Origin: Halarsenatibacter sp964630835
Lineage (GTDB): Bacteria; Bacillota; Halanaerobiia; Halanaerobiales; Halarsenatibacteraceae
Reading direction: 5' to 3'
Assembly: GCA_964630835.1 (NCBI GenBank)
Contig: CAZVZM010000008.1
Location: 1-50,761 of the forward strand
Length of the DNA: 50,761 nucleotides
Shown: piece by piece, positions 1 to 7,816 of the stretch
How positions within the stretch are numbered: the stretch's first letter is position 1
Layout: every line of letters starts with the position of its first letter
Notes under the pieces: model-generated
Databases searched by the model: none
Told to the model about the DNA's origin: nothing
Seen by the model: the letters and a program-made list of their open reading frames with translations, nothing else
Translations under genes and position numbers: made by a program

Positions 1-614
1 CCCCAGGTTGTTATTTCGGCTTTTTTTGCTTTCATTTTATCCTTGAGAGAAGGAAGCCGGGGATTATTTATATCTTTGGTAACTGTAAGAAGCCCGGGCA
101 GCTCAATCTCCTGCTTGTAGGTACTATTCCACATATCTGTTTTAATTTCAATGGAGTTCTCATATATGTTTTCCATTTCCCAGACAAATGCAATATGAGG
201 GATCCCCAGAAATTCAGCTGACTGTGGACCAACCTGGGCCGTGTCACCGTCAACGCTCATTTCTCCGCACAGTATCAAATCGTAATCTCCAATTTTTCGA
301 GCTGCACTGGCCAGAATAAAAGATGTTGCCCATGTATCTGCACCAGCAAAAGCTCTATCTGTTAAAAGAATACCTTCGTCTGCTCCCCTGGCAATAGCTT
401 CTTTTAAAGAATCCTCAGCGCCGGGAGGCCCCATGCTAACAGCGGTAATTTCTCCCCCAACCTTTTCCCTGATGTCAACGGCAGCCTGAAGAGCATTTAA
501 GTCAAAGGGATTGATCTGAGCATCTGCCGAGCCTCGGTCTATAACCCCTCGTTCTCTATCAAATTTTACCTTTTCCATATCGGGAACTTCCTTGACAAAT
601 ACTATTATTTTCAT
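1..614 (-). CDS. etfB: Electron transfer flavoprotein beta subunit, partial (runs off window)
   Basis: Begins at ATG 614 and reads off the left edge, leaving about 204 residues of a family usually near 260. The translation opens MKIIVFVKEVPDMEKVKFDR and continues with INPFDLNALQAAV and LILCGEMSVDGDTAQVGPQ, the AMP/FAD-binding pattern of EtfB. A GGGGG ribosome site lies about 10 bases upstream. EtfB pairs with EtfA, which is expected just outside the window, to carry electrons from a flavin dehydrogenase. It follows a GlcD-type oxidase by about 140 bases, so the two probably form one 2-hydroxyacid (lactate or glycolate) dehydrogenase-Etf complex. The loss of the C-terminus is an edge effect, not a mutation. 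Confidence 0.93.
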   Translation of the reverse strand, partial: MKIIVFVKEVPDMEKVKFDRERGVIDRGSADAQINPFDLNALQAAVDIREKVGGEITAVSMGPPGAEDSLKEAIARGADEGILLTDRAFAGADTWATSFILASAARKIGDYDLILCGEMSVDGDTAQVGPQSAEFLGIPHIAFVWEMENIYENSIEIKTDMWNSTYKQEIELPGLLTVTKDINNPRLPSLKDKMKAKKAEITTW

Positions 615-755
615 TAATTCTCAACCCCCAGAAAATTTCAATTTTTAAGGCGGATAAAAAATCACGAGAAAACCGAAAAAGAACAATTTATAACAGAGGG
701 GCAAATCCTGTATCATATAGAAACTTTTAAACAGGGCTGCCCCCATATTATTTAT

Positions 756-2171
756 CTATTCAACATCAACGATTTTTCGTGGGTTGAGGACATTGTTGGG
801 ATCAAAAGACTTTTTGATCTGCTTCATCAATTCGAGCTCTCTATCCGTATACTGCATGGCCAGCTGCTTTTTTCGGAGGGCACCTATTCCATGTTCTCCA
901 GTGATAGTCCCCCCCAGATCAATTGTAGCTTTATACATTTCTTTCTTTAAATCTTCGTAATAATCGGGAACTTCCTGCACATCTTCATCTTCAAGCATGA
1001 TGAAAGCATGAAGATTGCCATCAGCTGCATGAGCGAGCAGAGGTATCTCCACATCGTATTTAACGGAAAGCTCCTCAATTTTGTCCATGAGCGGATCCAG
1101 CTCGCTGCGAGGGACAGTAATGTCTGGACAGTCAAGTATTCGGTCTTCTATTGCGGGTAAGAAGTGACTGCGTATTTCCAGCAGTTCTCTTTCCTCTTTT
1201 GTAGTGTCTGCAACCAACGTATTTATAGAATTGAATTCCTCACATATTTTCTCAATTCCGGCTGCAGATTCAAAAATATCTTCCTCGCTGTCCTCTGCCA
1301 GGATAATCATCAGGTCTCCTTCTCCCTCTTTTGCCGGCCACTCTTTACCAAGGTCCTCTGCGGTATGGAGAATCTGTTCTCTTTCAACAAATTCAACTGC
1401 CAGAGGTATGATGCCTTCCTGCAAAATTTTTGGAACAGCCCTGAAGGCTTCACTTCTATTTTTAAAGGGAATTATCAGAGTGGCACTCTGTGGAGGTTCA
1501 GGCTTAAGGTCAAGCGTAACCTCAGTAATAATTCCGAGAGTCCCCTCACTCCCTATCATAAGCTGCATAAGATCATAACCTGCATTATTTTTTATCAATT
1601 TGCCATCTCTATTGCCAAAATCAACCTTTTCTCCGGTGGGAAGCACAGCTTTCATCCCTCTTATCTGATCTCTCATAATTCCATCTCTTACAGCCCTTAC
1701 TCCTCCTGCATTCATTATAGCCATTCCACCAATCTGAGCTCCCTCATCTCCAGGGTGAAGAGGAAAATAAAGCCGATCGTGCTCGTCAAGCTTATTAATA
1801 AGATCTTCCAGAGTAACCCCCGCTTCACAAGTAACTGTAAGATTAACATCATCTATCTCTATCTTCTCATTCATCCTTTCAAGGACCAAAATTACACCGG
1901 GTTCATCTGGAATTGCATTTGCAGCAAGGGCTGTATTACCCCCCCTGGGAATTACAGAAAACAACTCTTTGTTGGCCAGTTTCATAATTTCAGAAATATC
2001 GTCTTCTGTTCTGGGTTTTACTACCACGCAATCTTCAACCGGCTCGGGAGATACCAGGCCATAGCTGTCATTGGTATATTCCCTGGCGTAGCTCATAACC
2101 CTATCAGGATCAGTATCAACCCACTTTTTTCCAACAATTCCTGCCAATTTTTCTACATGTTTCTCATTCAT
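756..2171 (-). CDS. glcD: FAD-linked 2-hydroxyacid dehydrogenase (GlcD/LctD type)
   Basis: This 471-residue protein has the two-part layout of the GlcD/D-lactate dehydrogenase family. The PCMH FAD-binding domain covers roughly residues 45-225, with IPRGGNTALA, GGMAIMNAGGVRAVRDG and MIGSEGTLGIITEV. The C-terminal FAD-oxidase domain has HAADGNLHAFIM and GGTITGEHGIGALRKKQL, ending FDPNNVLNPRKI. The family oxidises lactate, glycolate or related 2-hydroxyacids. The next gene is etfB and a FadR-type regulator lies upstream. This resembles the lct cluster of Acetobacterium woodii, where LctD works with EtfBC to oxidise lactate, so lactate is my first guess; glycolate remains possible. The start has AGGGAGG about 9 bases upstream. 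Confidence 0.9.
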   Translation of the reverse strand: MNEKHVEKLAGIVGKKWVDTDPDRVMSYAREYTNDSYGLVSPEPVEDCVVVKPRTEDDISEIMKLANKELFSVIPRGGNTALAANAIPDEPGVILVLERMNEKIEIDDVNLTVTCEAGVTLEDLINKLDEHDRLYFPLHPGDEGAQIGGMAIMNAGGVRAVRDGIMRDQIRGMKAVLPTGEKVDFGNRDGKLIKNNAGYDLMQLMIGSEGTLGIITEVTLDLKPEPPQSATLIIPFKNRSEAFRAVPKILQEGIIPLAVEFVEREQILHTAEDLGKEWPAKEGEGDLMIILAEDSEEDIFESAAGIEKICEEFNSINTLVADTTKEERELLEIRSHFLPAIEDRILDCPDITVPRSELDPLMDKIEELSVKYDVEIPLLAHAADGNLHAFIMLEDEDVQEVPDYYEDLKKEMYKATIDLGGTITGEHGIGALRKKQLAMQYTDRELELMKQIKKSFDPNNVLNPRKIVDVE

Positions 2172-2403
2172 TATTTTCGTCCTCCCTGTAGAATTTAATT
2201 AAGTTTAAATTGTGTAGACTTTCTAAGATTCTGATTAACTGAGCATAAGCGTAAAAAAAATTGCTTGAAAAGATTCAAAATTTTTCTTTTTATTGATTGA
2301 TAAATACCGTATAAGACCCCTATGCAGAGAAAAGTTGCATTGTAAACGAAGTTTTATATCTTCGAGTGCAATTAGATAAGCTAAATCCTGATGAAATATA
2401 TGA

Positions 2404-2414
2404 TGGTCTGACCA
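2404..2414. promoter_or_regulatory. Predicted FadR/LldR-type GntR operator
   Basis: TGGTCTGACCA fits the FadR-subfamily operator pattern TNGTNNNACNA exactly, and the palindrome extends one base each side (ATGGTCTGACCAT). It lies about 230 bases upstream of the glcD start and just downstream of the gene for a FadR-type regulator, the likely ligand-responsive repressor of glcD-etfB. Confidence 0.7.
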
Positions 2415-2540
2415 TTCACCCATACATTCCATTCGATATGCATGAAAAAATTCCTCCCTATTCTGTGATTTTTTTCATGCTATTTAATTTACTTTTTTAT
2501 ATAATTTGCTGGATTTTTCTTTCATATGATAATACTTTTA

Positions 2541-2571
2541 ATAAAATAAAAATCCGACCTCACAGGGCCGG
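2541..2571 (-). terminator. Rho-independent terminator after the GntR gene
   Basis: On the minus strand a 6-bp stem CCGGCC/GGTCGG (one G-T pair) with a 6-base loop is followed by ATTTTTATTTTA. It sits about 120 bases past the regulator's stop and separates it from glcD. Confidence 0.7.
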
Positions 2572-2690
2572 TATTATTTGATGAGTATTAACAAAATTTC
2601 TTAAATGATAATTTTAAATCTTCTTAAAGTCAGAGGGAAAACTTCCTTATATAAACGAAGCTCATATTTCTGGAAAAAATCCAGCTATTT

Positions 2691-3401
2691 TTATCCTTTT
2701 ATCTCTCGGTTAATAAGCTTTTCAACGTATTCAAGATGTGAGCGCATTTCTTCCATGGCTCCTTCTACATCTCCTGTTTCAATATTTTCATATATTTTTC
2801 TATGTTGCATTGTAAATTGATCCATGGTCTCCTCTCTGGAAACCAGTTTGGTTCTTGTATGCTTTATATGAAAGTCCATAGCATCCATGATCGATGTCAT
2901 GACATAGTACAAAACTTTGTTTTTTCCGGCCCGGGCTATGGTGTGGTGGAAATCTCTGTCCAGTTCAATGCTTTCCTCTTCAAAGCCCGACCTCTGCTCC
3001 ATTTTCGCCAGAATTGTTGATAGTTTGTTCAATTCATATTCGTTAATCCGGTCAGCTGCCAATCTAACACAATCCACCTCTAAAACCTTGCGAAGCTCAA
3101 TTAATTCCTGGGCTACATTTTCCTCCAGTATAAGAGACATAGACAGGGGTTCTAAAAGATTTTTATCGGGTTCTTCTTTAATAAATGTGCCCTCGCCCGG
3201 CCTGCTCTCTATGAGACCTATCATTTCAAGAGCACTGAAGGCCTCTCTAATAGATGCCCTGCTTACGTTCAAATCATCTTTTAATTTTCTTTCTGAGGGA
3301 AGTTTATCGCCTCGCCTGAGATCACCTCTATAAATCATATCTTTTATCTGTTCAATAACCTCTTCATAGACTTTTCTGGTCTTTATGGGTTCAAATTCCA
3401 T
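2691..3401 (-). CDS. FadR-subfamily GntR transcriptional regulator
   Basis: From ATG 3401 the protein has 236 residues. An ATG-less extension upstream is less likely, because CGGAGGAT lies about 9 bases before 3401. The N-terminal winged helix includes RRGDKLPSERKLKDDLNVSR and SRPGEGTFIKE. The C-terminal part is an all-helical FCD domain with the acidic/His pattern ELDRDFHHTIARAG, which in this family binds a metal and a small organic acid. Relatives such as LldR and PdhR control lactate or pyruvate genes. Location before glcD-etfB and a matching operator at 2404-2414 make it the probable regulator of that cluster; the ligand is inferred, not shown. Confidence 0.88.
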   Translation of the reverse strand: MEFEPIKTRKVYEEVIEQIKDMIYRGDLRRGDKLPSERKLKDDLNVSRASIREAFSALEMIGLIESRPGEGTFIKEEPDKNLLEPLSMSLILEENVAQELIELRKVLEVDCVRLAADRINEYELNKLSTILAKMEQRSGFEEESIELDRDFHHTIARAGKNKVLYYVMTSIMDAMDFHIKHTRTKLVSREETMDQFTMQHRKIYENIETGDVEGAMEEMRSHLEYVEKLINREIKG

Positions 3402-3424
3402 TTTAATCCAATCCTCCGAAATTA

Positions 3425-3447
3425 AATTTGACCGCATATTTGTCAAA
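3425..3447. promoter_or_regulatory. Inverted repeat upstream of the GntR gene
   Basis: TTTGAC and GTCAAA arms face each other across 9-11 bases, about 25 bases upstream of the regulator's start. One arm also gives a TTGACA -35-like hexamer on the minus strand, but no good -10 is at the right distance. It could be an autoregulatory site, but it does not match the TGGTnnnACCA pattern at 2404. Confidence 0.3.
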
Positions 3448-3508
3448 CTCCATAAACAAAGGAAATTACACAAAAGAGATTATTTTGATATTGTTTTTTT
3501 ATATGAGT

Positions 3509-3757
3509 TTAATCCTTCTGTTCTGAAAGCTCTTCCACACAGCTATGGCATATTAACCTGCCCTCATACTCCACCTTTTCTTCAGTGCTGCCACAAAACA
3601 CACAGGGCGGTTCATATTTCTTTAAGATAACCTTCTCATCCTCTACATAAATTTCCAGGGGACATTCAATATCTATATCCATCGTCTCTCGAAGCTCTTT
3701 GGGAAGAACTATTCTGCCCAGATCATCCACTTTTCTCACGATGCCCGTTGCCTTCAT
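3509..3757 (-). CDS. abrB: AbrB/SpoVT-family transition-state regulator with C-terminal CxxC pairs
   Basis: From ATG 3757 (AGAGGTG 8 bases upstream) this is an 82-residue protein. Residues 1-50 are the AbrB swapped-hairpin DNA-binding domain: MKATGIVRKVDDLGRIVLPK, then ELRETMDID and LEIYVEDEKVILKKY. The C-terminal part holds CVFCG and CHSC, two CxxC pairs that could bind zinc, as in many clostridial AbrB proteins but unlike Bacillus AbrB. A close paralogue is at 21072-21317. It is transcribed alone from the promoter at 3776-3804. Targets cannot be read from sequence. Confidence 0.9.
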   Translation of the reverse strand: MKATGIVRKVDDLGRIVLPKELRETMDIDIECPLEIYVEDEKVILKKYEPPCVFCGSTEEKVEYEGRLICHSCVEELSEQKD

Positions 3758-3775
3758 ATTTATCACCTCTACGTG

Positions 3776-3804
3776 ATTATAACAATTTAAAAAACTACAG
3801 TCAA
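3776..3804 (-). promoter_or_regulatory. Sigma-A promoter of abrB (first copy)
   Basis: On the minus strand, TTGACT (3799-3804), a 17-base spacer and TATAAT (3776-3781). Initiation would fall just ahead of the ribosome site, giving a very short leader. The second abrB copy has the same hexamers and spacer. Confidence 0.85.
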
Positions 3805-3896
3805 AACGCAAAACATACCTTAGCAGTTTCGCATTTTTTGTTCAAATATATGAAGAATAATCATAAATACTCACAAGCAGAAAAAATTTTCACCCG

Positions 3897-4310
3897 TCAG
3901 CTTCCGTCAATCTCTGATAGTATTCCATTTACAAAAGCAGAAGATTCTATTCTGCCATATTTTTTTGCTATCTCGACAGCTTCATCTATGGCAACCGCTC
4001 CTGGCACATCTTCCTGAAAAATTATCTCAAATATAGCAATCCGCAGTATATTTTTATCAATAATATTGAGCCTCTCCAACCGCCAGTCCTCGAGATTTTC
4101 ACTGATAAGATCATCTATAACATCCAGATTTACACATACTCCTTTTATCAGATCAATATGATAGGAATCACGGGATTTTCTTCTCTTGCTCTCTGGCAAA
4201 TTTTTCAATCTGGATATATCAATATCATTTTTTAGTTCATCCTTTATCTCCAGTGAAAAAAGATACAAAAGAGCCATTTCCCTCTCTTCATGTCTTGTCA
4301 AATACTTCAT
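3897..4310 (-). CDS. nusB: Transcription antitermination protein NusB
   Basis: The 137-residue all-helical protein has the NusB layout: MKYLTRHEEREMALLYLFSL at the N-terminus, LIKGVCVNLDVIDDLI in the middle, and ILRIAIFEIIF followed by VAIDEAVEIAKKYG and FVNGILSEI at the end. NusB binds boxA RNA with NusE (S10) to prevent early termination of rRNA transcription. It lies at the end of the asp23-amaP-DUF2273 run, a usual place in clostridia, and about 60 bases from DUF2273, so co-transcription is likely. Confidence 0.95.
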   Translation of the reverse strand: MKYLTRHEEREMALLYLFSLEIKDELKNDIDISRLKNLPESKRRKSRDSYHIDLIKGVCVNLDVIDDLISENLEDWRLERLNIIDKNILRIAIFEIIFQEDVPGAVAIDEAVEIAKKYGRIESSAFVNGILSEIDGS

Positions 4311-4369
4311 TGTCTGCTGATTTCACCTTCCTGTTTTATACGAATGCCTTAATGCATTTTTTCACTATT

Positions 4370-4603
4370 TTATCCAGGTAAAATTCTTTCTATCAACCTT
4401 ATAATATCCTCTTTAATGTCTTTTCTGCTGCCAATTAAATATCCACCAAGGGTAAAAATTGCTATCAGTAGAGTTCTAAAAAAACCCAAATTTAGAAATA
4501 AAATAGCAAACAAAAATCCGAGCAGAGCTCCTATGATTTCATTTTTATGTCTGCTGATGTAAACTCTGACATCCCGCCAAAACTCCTCGCTGTCCATTTT
4601 CAT
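4370..4603 (-). CDS. DUF2273 small membrane protein
   Basis: A 77-residue protein with a hydrophobic hairpin at about residues 23-60 (ALLGFLFAILFLNLGFF and TLLIAIFTLGGYLIG), flanked by charged ends. Proteins of this family are encoded beside Asp23/AmaP and are thought to help anchor that complex to the membrane. A second ATG at 4597 is better spaced from the GGGGG ribosome site, so the true start may be two codons in. Confidence 0.85.
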   Translation of the reverse strand: MKMDSEEFWRDVRVYISRHKNEIIGALLGFLFAILFLNLGFFRTLLIAIFTLGGYLIGSRKDIKEDIIRLIERILPG

Positions 4604-4618
4604 TTACCCCCTGATCTT

Positions 4619-5530
4619 TCAACTGAAAAAGCGAGAACCAGCTGAATCATCATCCTGGTTATCCTCTTTATCCTCTTCCAGGTCATCGTCTTCTTCACTA
4701 TTTTCGTCTTTAACACCGTCACTATCTTCATCTTCTTTATTATCTTCAGCCAGCGATTTTTCATCTCTAAAACCCTCGTCTCCGTTCTCCTCTTCGGTTT
4801 CTTCACTGATTTCTTCCTCTAAAACAGAAACATCCTCCTGAACATCTCTCTCCAGCTCTTCTTCTGGGGGCTTCTCTTCGTCTGCTTCATCTTCTTCCTG
4901 GTTGTCCTTTTCACCGTCAACATCATCAGCTTCTTCATCAGATAATTCTTCAGTTTCCTGATCCGAAACAGGACCGGAAATATCAGCAGTACCGGGAGCA
5001 AATTTTTCCTTCATTTTTCTGCGCTCTTCTACGTTTTCGATTAATATCTCCACCGATACTATATTTGCTCCGGTTATATTGTGCAGCCTGCTTTTAACTC
5101 TGTGCTGCAGCCTGCCAGTCAGGGCGGGGATGTTTTCCTCCTCTTTAACAGATATAGAAAGCCGTCCGTACAGACCGTCCTCACGGGCCTCAATGTTTGT
5201 ACTTTTAACTTCGACATTTTCCTCCTGATATGCTACTTCCTTGATGATTTTATTCATGGCCCTAAGCGAAATATTAACCTCTCCATCTTCGGTTGTACTA
5301 ATAGTGGCCGTCCCGGCCTGTCTTTTGAAAAAGGGATAAAGTATCCAGGCAGCCAGCACAAAGATAACCAGAAAAGTTAAGGCTGCACTGTAGTTTTCAT
5401 ACAGCCGCTCCTGAACCTGAATTAAAAATTCCTCTCCCACCAGAGCAAAGCTGTAAATGGACAATATCAGAGTGGATAGCATCAAAAATGCCAGCAGCAG
5501 AATGAGAATGATTTTATTCAGAAACTTCAT
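4619..5530 (-). CDS. amaP: AmaP-type alkaline shock membrane anchor with long acidic tail
   Basis: From ATG 5530 (AGGAGGTGG about 8 bases upstream) the protein has 303 residues. Two membrane segments lie at about 4-28 and 48-70, then a domain resembling Asp23 (EVNISLRAMNKIIKEVAYQE and LQHRVKSRLHNITGANIVSV). From about residue 190 to the end it is a low-complexity Asp/Glu-rich tail of roughly 110 residues ending DDDSAGSRFFS. AmaP anchors Asp23 at the membrane. The acidic tail is far longer than in usual AmaP (around 200 residues) and may reflect high salt or act as a binding surface. The start overlaps the end of the Asp23 gene by 17 bases. Confidence 0.85.
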   Translation of the reverse strand: MKFLNKIILILLLAFLMLSTLILSIYSFALVGEEFLIQVQERLYENYSAALTFLVIFVLAAWILYPFFKRQAGTATISTTEDGEVNISLRAMNKIIKEVAYQEENVEVKSTNIEAREDGLYGRLSISVKEEENIPALTGRLQHRVKSRLHNITGANIVSVEILIENVEERRKMKEKFAPGTADISGPVSDQETEELSDEEADDVDGEKDNQEEDEADEEKPPEEELERDVQEDVSVLEEEISEETEEENGDEGFRDEKSLAEDNKEDEDSDGVKDENSEEDDDLEEDKEDNQDDDSAGSRFFS

Positions 5531-5930
5531 TTTTCTTTTCCACCTCCTGGACTTCTTCCTCCTCTTCCTGGCCGGAGAACTCGACGCCCTGAACGTGAAC
5601 ATCCACATTAACTACTTCCAGCCCCGTCATTCCTTCCACAGACTTTTTTACATTGTCCTGTATTTCCCAGGCAACCTCCGGAATAGAACTGCCGTATTCC
5701 ACAATAATATAAAGTTTTATTTCAGCTTTATTTTCTTCCACATCAACTTTTACGCCCCGGGAAAGATCCTTTCTTCCCAGCATATTGCGCAGGCTGCCGG
5801 TAAAGCCCCCGCTCATGGAGTATATCCCTTCAACCTTAACGGTTGACATTCCGGCAATTATTGCCACTACATCGTCGGCTATATTAACTTCCCCGAGTTT
5901 ATCAGCATCTATGCTTTCTTCTTCATTCAT
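5514..5930 (-). CDS. Asp23/Gls24 family envelope stress protein
   Basis: This 138-residue protein matches the Asp23 fold: GEVNIADDVVAIIAGMSTVK, VEGIYSMSGGFTGSLRNMLG, then VKVDVEENKAEIKLYIIVEY and VNVDVHVQGVEF. Family members are abundant membrane-associated proteins linked to cell-wall stress and are held by AmaP, the next gene. The C-terminus is a short Glu run. AGGTGA lies about 8 bases before the ATG. Confidence 0.93.
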   Translation of the reverse strand: MNEEESIDADKLGEVNIADDVVAIIAGMSTVKVEGIYSMSGGFTGSLRNMLGRKDLSRGVKVDVEENKAEIKLYIIVEYGSSIPEVAWEIQDNVKKSVEGMTGLEVVNVDVHVQGVEFSGQEEEEEVQEVEKKNEVSE

Positions 5931-5984
5931 TTTTGGTCACCTCACACTTCATAATTCCTAAATTTATTCAGCGCTGAGACAATG

Positions 5985-7127
5985 TCAGCGGCTGGATTTT
6001 ATGCAGTCAACAAGTTCGTCCTCCTCTTCATAATCCCCCACAATCACAGCACCAACTGGATCTTCTTCCCGGTTTTTAAACACCCGGCAGTAAGGATCCT
6101 TTTCTGAGCGCACCTCAGATGTGATTCCATTGTTTTCGTCTGTAATTCCAAGCGATAATACTTTTTTGTCGGCTACCTTCAAAGAATGTGCAAATACTGT
6201 GCTGGTAAACTCAGCTTCTTTGCCCACCATATTTTTGCCTGCGACTTTTCCCATCTCAAGTGAAGGTCCCCAGACGCCAAATATTTTTCCGGAATATTCA
6301 GCAGCATCTCCGGCAGCATAGACATTTTCTGCGCTGGTAGACATACGTGAATCTACCACTATACCTTTGTTTATTTCAATATTTCTCCCTGCTGCAATCT
6401 CTGTATTGGAACTAACTCCCACCGCAAAGAGAACAAAATCTGCTGAAATATTTTCGCCATTTTTAAGAGCAACACCGCTAACAGAATCTTCCCCTTTCAC
6501 TGCTGTAACCGTGCAGCCGGTGCAAAGTTCGATACCCAGATCTTTTAATTCCTTCTGAAGCAGAAATCCTCCTCTCCGGTCCAGCTGACGGTTTAAAATA
6601 TATTCTTTTTTTTCCACCACAGTTACTTTCAAATCTTTTTTTTGTAAATTGTAAGCGCACTCCAAACCCAGAAGTCCTCCTCCCACAACTACAGCCTTTG
6701 CGCTCCTGTCTGCCGCTTTGCTAATTTGCTCTGCATCTTCAGCTGAGCGAAGGGTGTAAACCCCTGGAAGTCCGATGCCGGGCAGCGATTGGGGTAACCG
6801 GGGGGTAGCACCAGCAGCTAAAAGCAGCCTGTCGTAGTTATAGCTATCCTCTTCGCTAACCAGCATATTTTTTGAAGGGAAAATGTCAACAACTTTTTCT
6901 TCCAGATGGAGGTCGATCCCGCTTTTTTCAAACCAGGCGATATCACTGATAAGAATATCCTTAATGTCTATCTCCCCGGAAAGACATTCGGGTAGACGGG
7001 GGCGATAGTAAAAGCCGCGGGATTCCTCTGTAAAAACCACAATTTCATCCGATCTATCACAACACTTTTTTATTTCTTTTATGGCCGAAACCCCGGCCAC
7101 TCCCGCCCCCACAATTATATATTTCAA
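5985..7127 (-). CDS. NAD(P)H-dependent FAD oxidoreductase, rubredoxin-reductase/NirB-like
   Basis: A 380-residue two-dinucleotide flavoprotein. The FAD site is at the N-terminus (IIVGAGVAGVSAIKEI), the NAD(P)H site in the middle (AVVVGGGLLGLECAYNL), and the second FAD motif is NVYAAGDAAEY. There is no CxxxxC disulfide at the first domain, so it is not a thioredoxin- or lipoamide-type enzyme. FYYRPRLPECLSG is typical of the class that includes NADH:rubredoxin reductase and the NirB N-domain. Possible roles are oxygen or peroxide defence in an anaerobe, but no rubredoxin or other partner gene is nearby. The start is TTG with GGGGG upstream. It sits between efp and asp23, with no clear link to either. 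Confidence 0.8.
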   Translation of the reverse strand: MKYIIVGAGVAGVSAIKEIKKCCDRSDEIVVFTEESRGFYYRPRLPECLSGEIDIKDILISDIAWFEKSGIDLHLEEKVVDIFPSKNMLVSEEDSYNYDRLLLAAGATPRLPQSLPGIGLPGVYTLRSAEDAEQISKAADRSAKAVVVGGGLLGLECAYNLQKKDLKVTVVEKKEYILNRQLDRRGGFLLQKELKDLGIELCTGCTVTAVKGEDSVSGVALKNGENISADFVLFAVGVSSNTEIAAGRNIEINKGIVVDSRMSTSAENVYAAGDAAEYSGKIFGVWGPSLEMGKVAGKNMVGKEAEFTSTVFAHSLKVADKKVLSLGITDENNGITSEVRSEKDPYCRVFKNREEDPVGAVIVGDYEEEDELVDCIKSSR

Positions 7128-7159
7128 AACCTGAACCCCCTCTATTCCAATTAAGCCGA

Positions 7160-7717
7160 TCAGGCTCTTTCCTGATACTCTCCTGTTCTTGTATCAATTT
7201 TTATTTCGGTGCCCTCTTCGATAAAGAGAGGAGTTTTTAGGCGATATCCCGTTTCAACCTGTACCTCTTTGGTACCTCCAGAAACGGTATCTCCTTTTAC
7301 CGCTGGAGGAGCCTTTACAACTTCCAGAACGACACTGGTGGGAAGATTAATTTTCACAGGACGATCTTCATGAAAGAGAACTTCCAACTCCATATTCTCT
7401 TTAATGAACTTCAGCTTGTCTTCAATATCTTCCTCCATAAAATGTGTCTGTTCAAATGTGTCAATATCCATAAAAATATGCCTATCTCCATCTTTATATA
7501 GATACTTCATAATTCTTTTATCAATGTGAGCCTGCTTTACTTTCTCGCCAGCTCTAAAAGTTTTATTTATAACATGGCCATCCGTGAGACTTTTAAGTTT
7601 TGTTCTGACAAAAGCTCCTCCTCGTCCGGATTTTGAGTGCTCAAAATTTTCTATGGTATAAATATCATCTTCTAACTCAATAGTGAGCCCTGTGTGAAAA
7701 TCACTGGTAGAAATCAA
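7160..7717 (-). CDS. efp: Elongation factor P with arginine at the loop tip
   Basis: I start it at TTG 7717 (GGAGG seven bases upstream), which gives 185 residues and the same N-terminus as Bacillus EF-P; GTG 7723 would sit on the ribosome site. The KOW-like domain I and two OB domains are all present, ending GTEIKIDTRTGEYQERA. EF-P rescues ribosomes stalled at proline runs. The tip of the domain I loop reads SKSGRGGAF: Arg32 (codon CGA, 7622-7624) replaces the lysine found in E. coli (K34) and B. subtilis (K32). Arg here is known from Pseudomonas-type EF-P, which is rhamnosylated by EarP. No earP is in the window. Confidence 0.93.
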   Translation of the reverse strand: MISTSDFHTGLTIELEDDIYTIENFEHSKSGRGGAFVRTKLKSLTDGHVINKTFRAGEKVKQAHIDKRIMKYLYKDGDRHIFMDIDTFEQTHFMEEDIEDKLKFIKENMELEVLFHEDRPVKINLPTSVVLEVVKAPPAVKGDTVSGGTKEVQVETGYRLKTPLFIEEGTEIKIDTRTGEYQERA

Positions 7718-7816
7718 ACGCACCCCTCCCTGTTATAATAACCGAAAATATTAAATTTCAAATGAAAGCTACAGTTTTTTTTATTATATCACATTAAAGA
7801 CTACAATCCCAATCTT

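Larger units (their letters stand above)
2172..2690. other. Regulatory gap between GntR regulator and glcD
   Basis: I find no convincing gene in these 519 bases. From the regulator side they hold the regulator's terminator (2541-2571), an 11-bp inverted repeat with arms gcatgaaaaaa at 2440-2450 and ttttttcatgc at 2470-2480, a FadR-type operator (2404-2414), and an AT-rich stretch leading to the glcD ribosome site. I could not pick a convincing -35/-10 pair for glcD. The repeat copies seen elsewhere in the window are not recognisable here. Confidence 0.6.

Noticed and set aside
1164..2198. Open frame of 344 codons on the plus strand opposite glcD
   Set aside because: It is antisense to a clear GlcD protein, has low-complexity Ile/Ser/Tyr-rich translation, no domain I recognise, and no ribosome site. 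The same applies to other long plus-strand frames opposite tyrS, mutS2, pheS and thrS.
2235..2820. Small open frames in the gap between glcD and the GntR gene
   Set aside because: No recognisable product, AT-rich translation, and they cross the operator and terminator.
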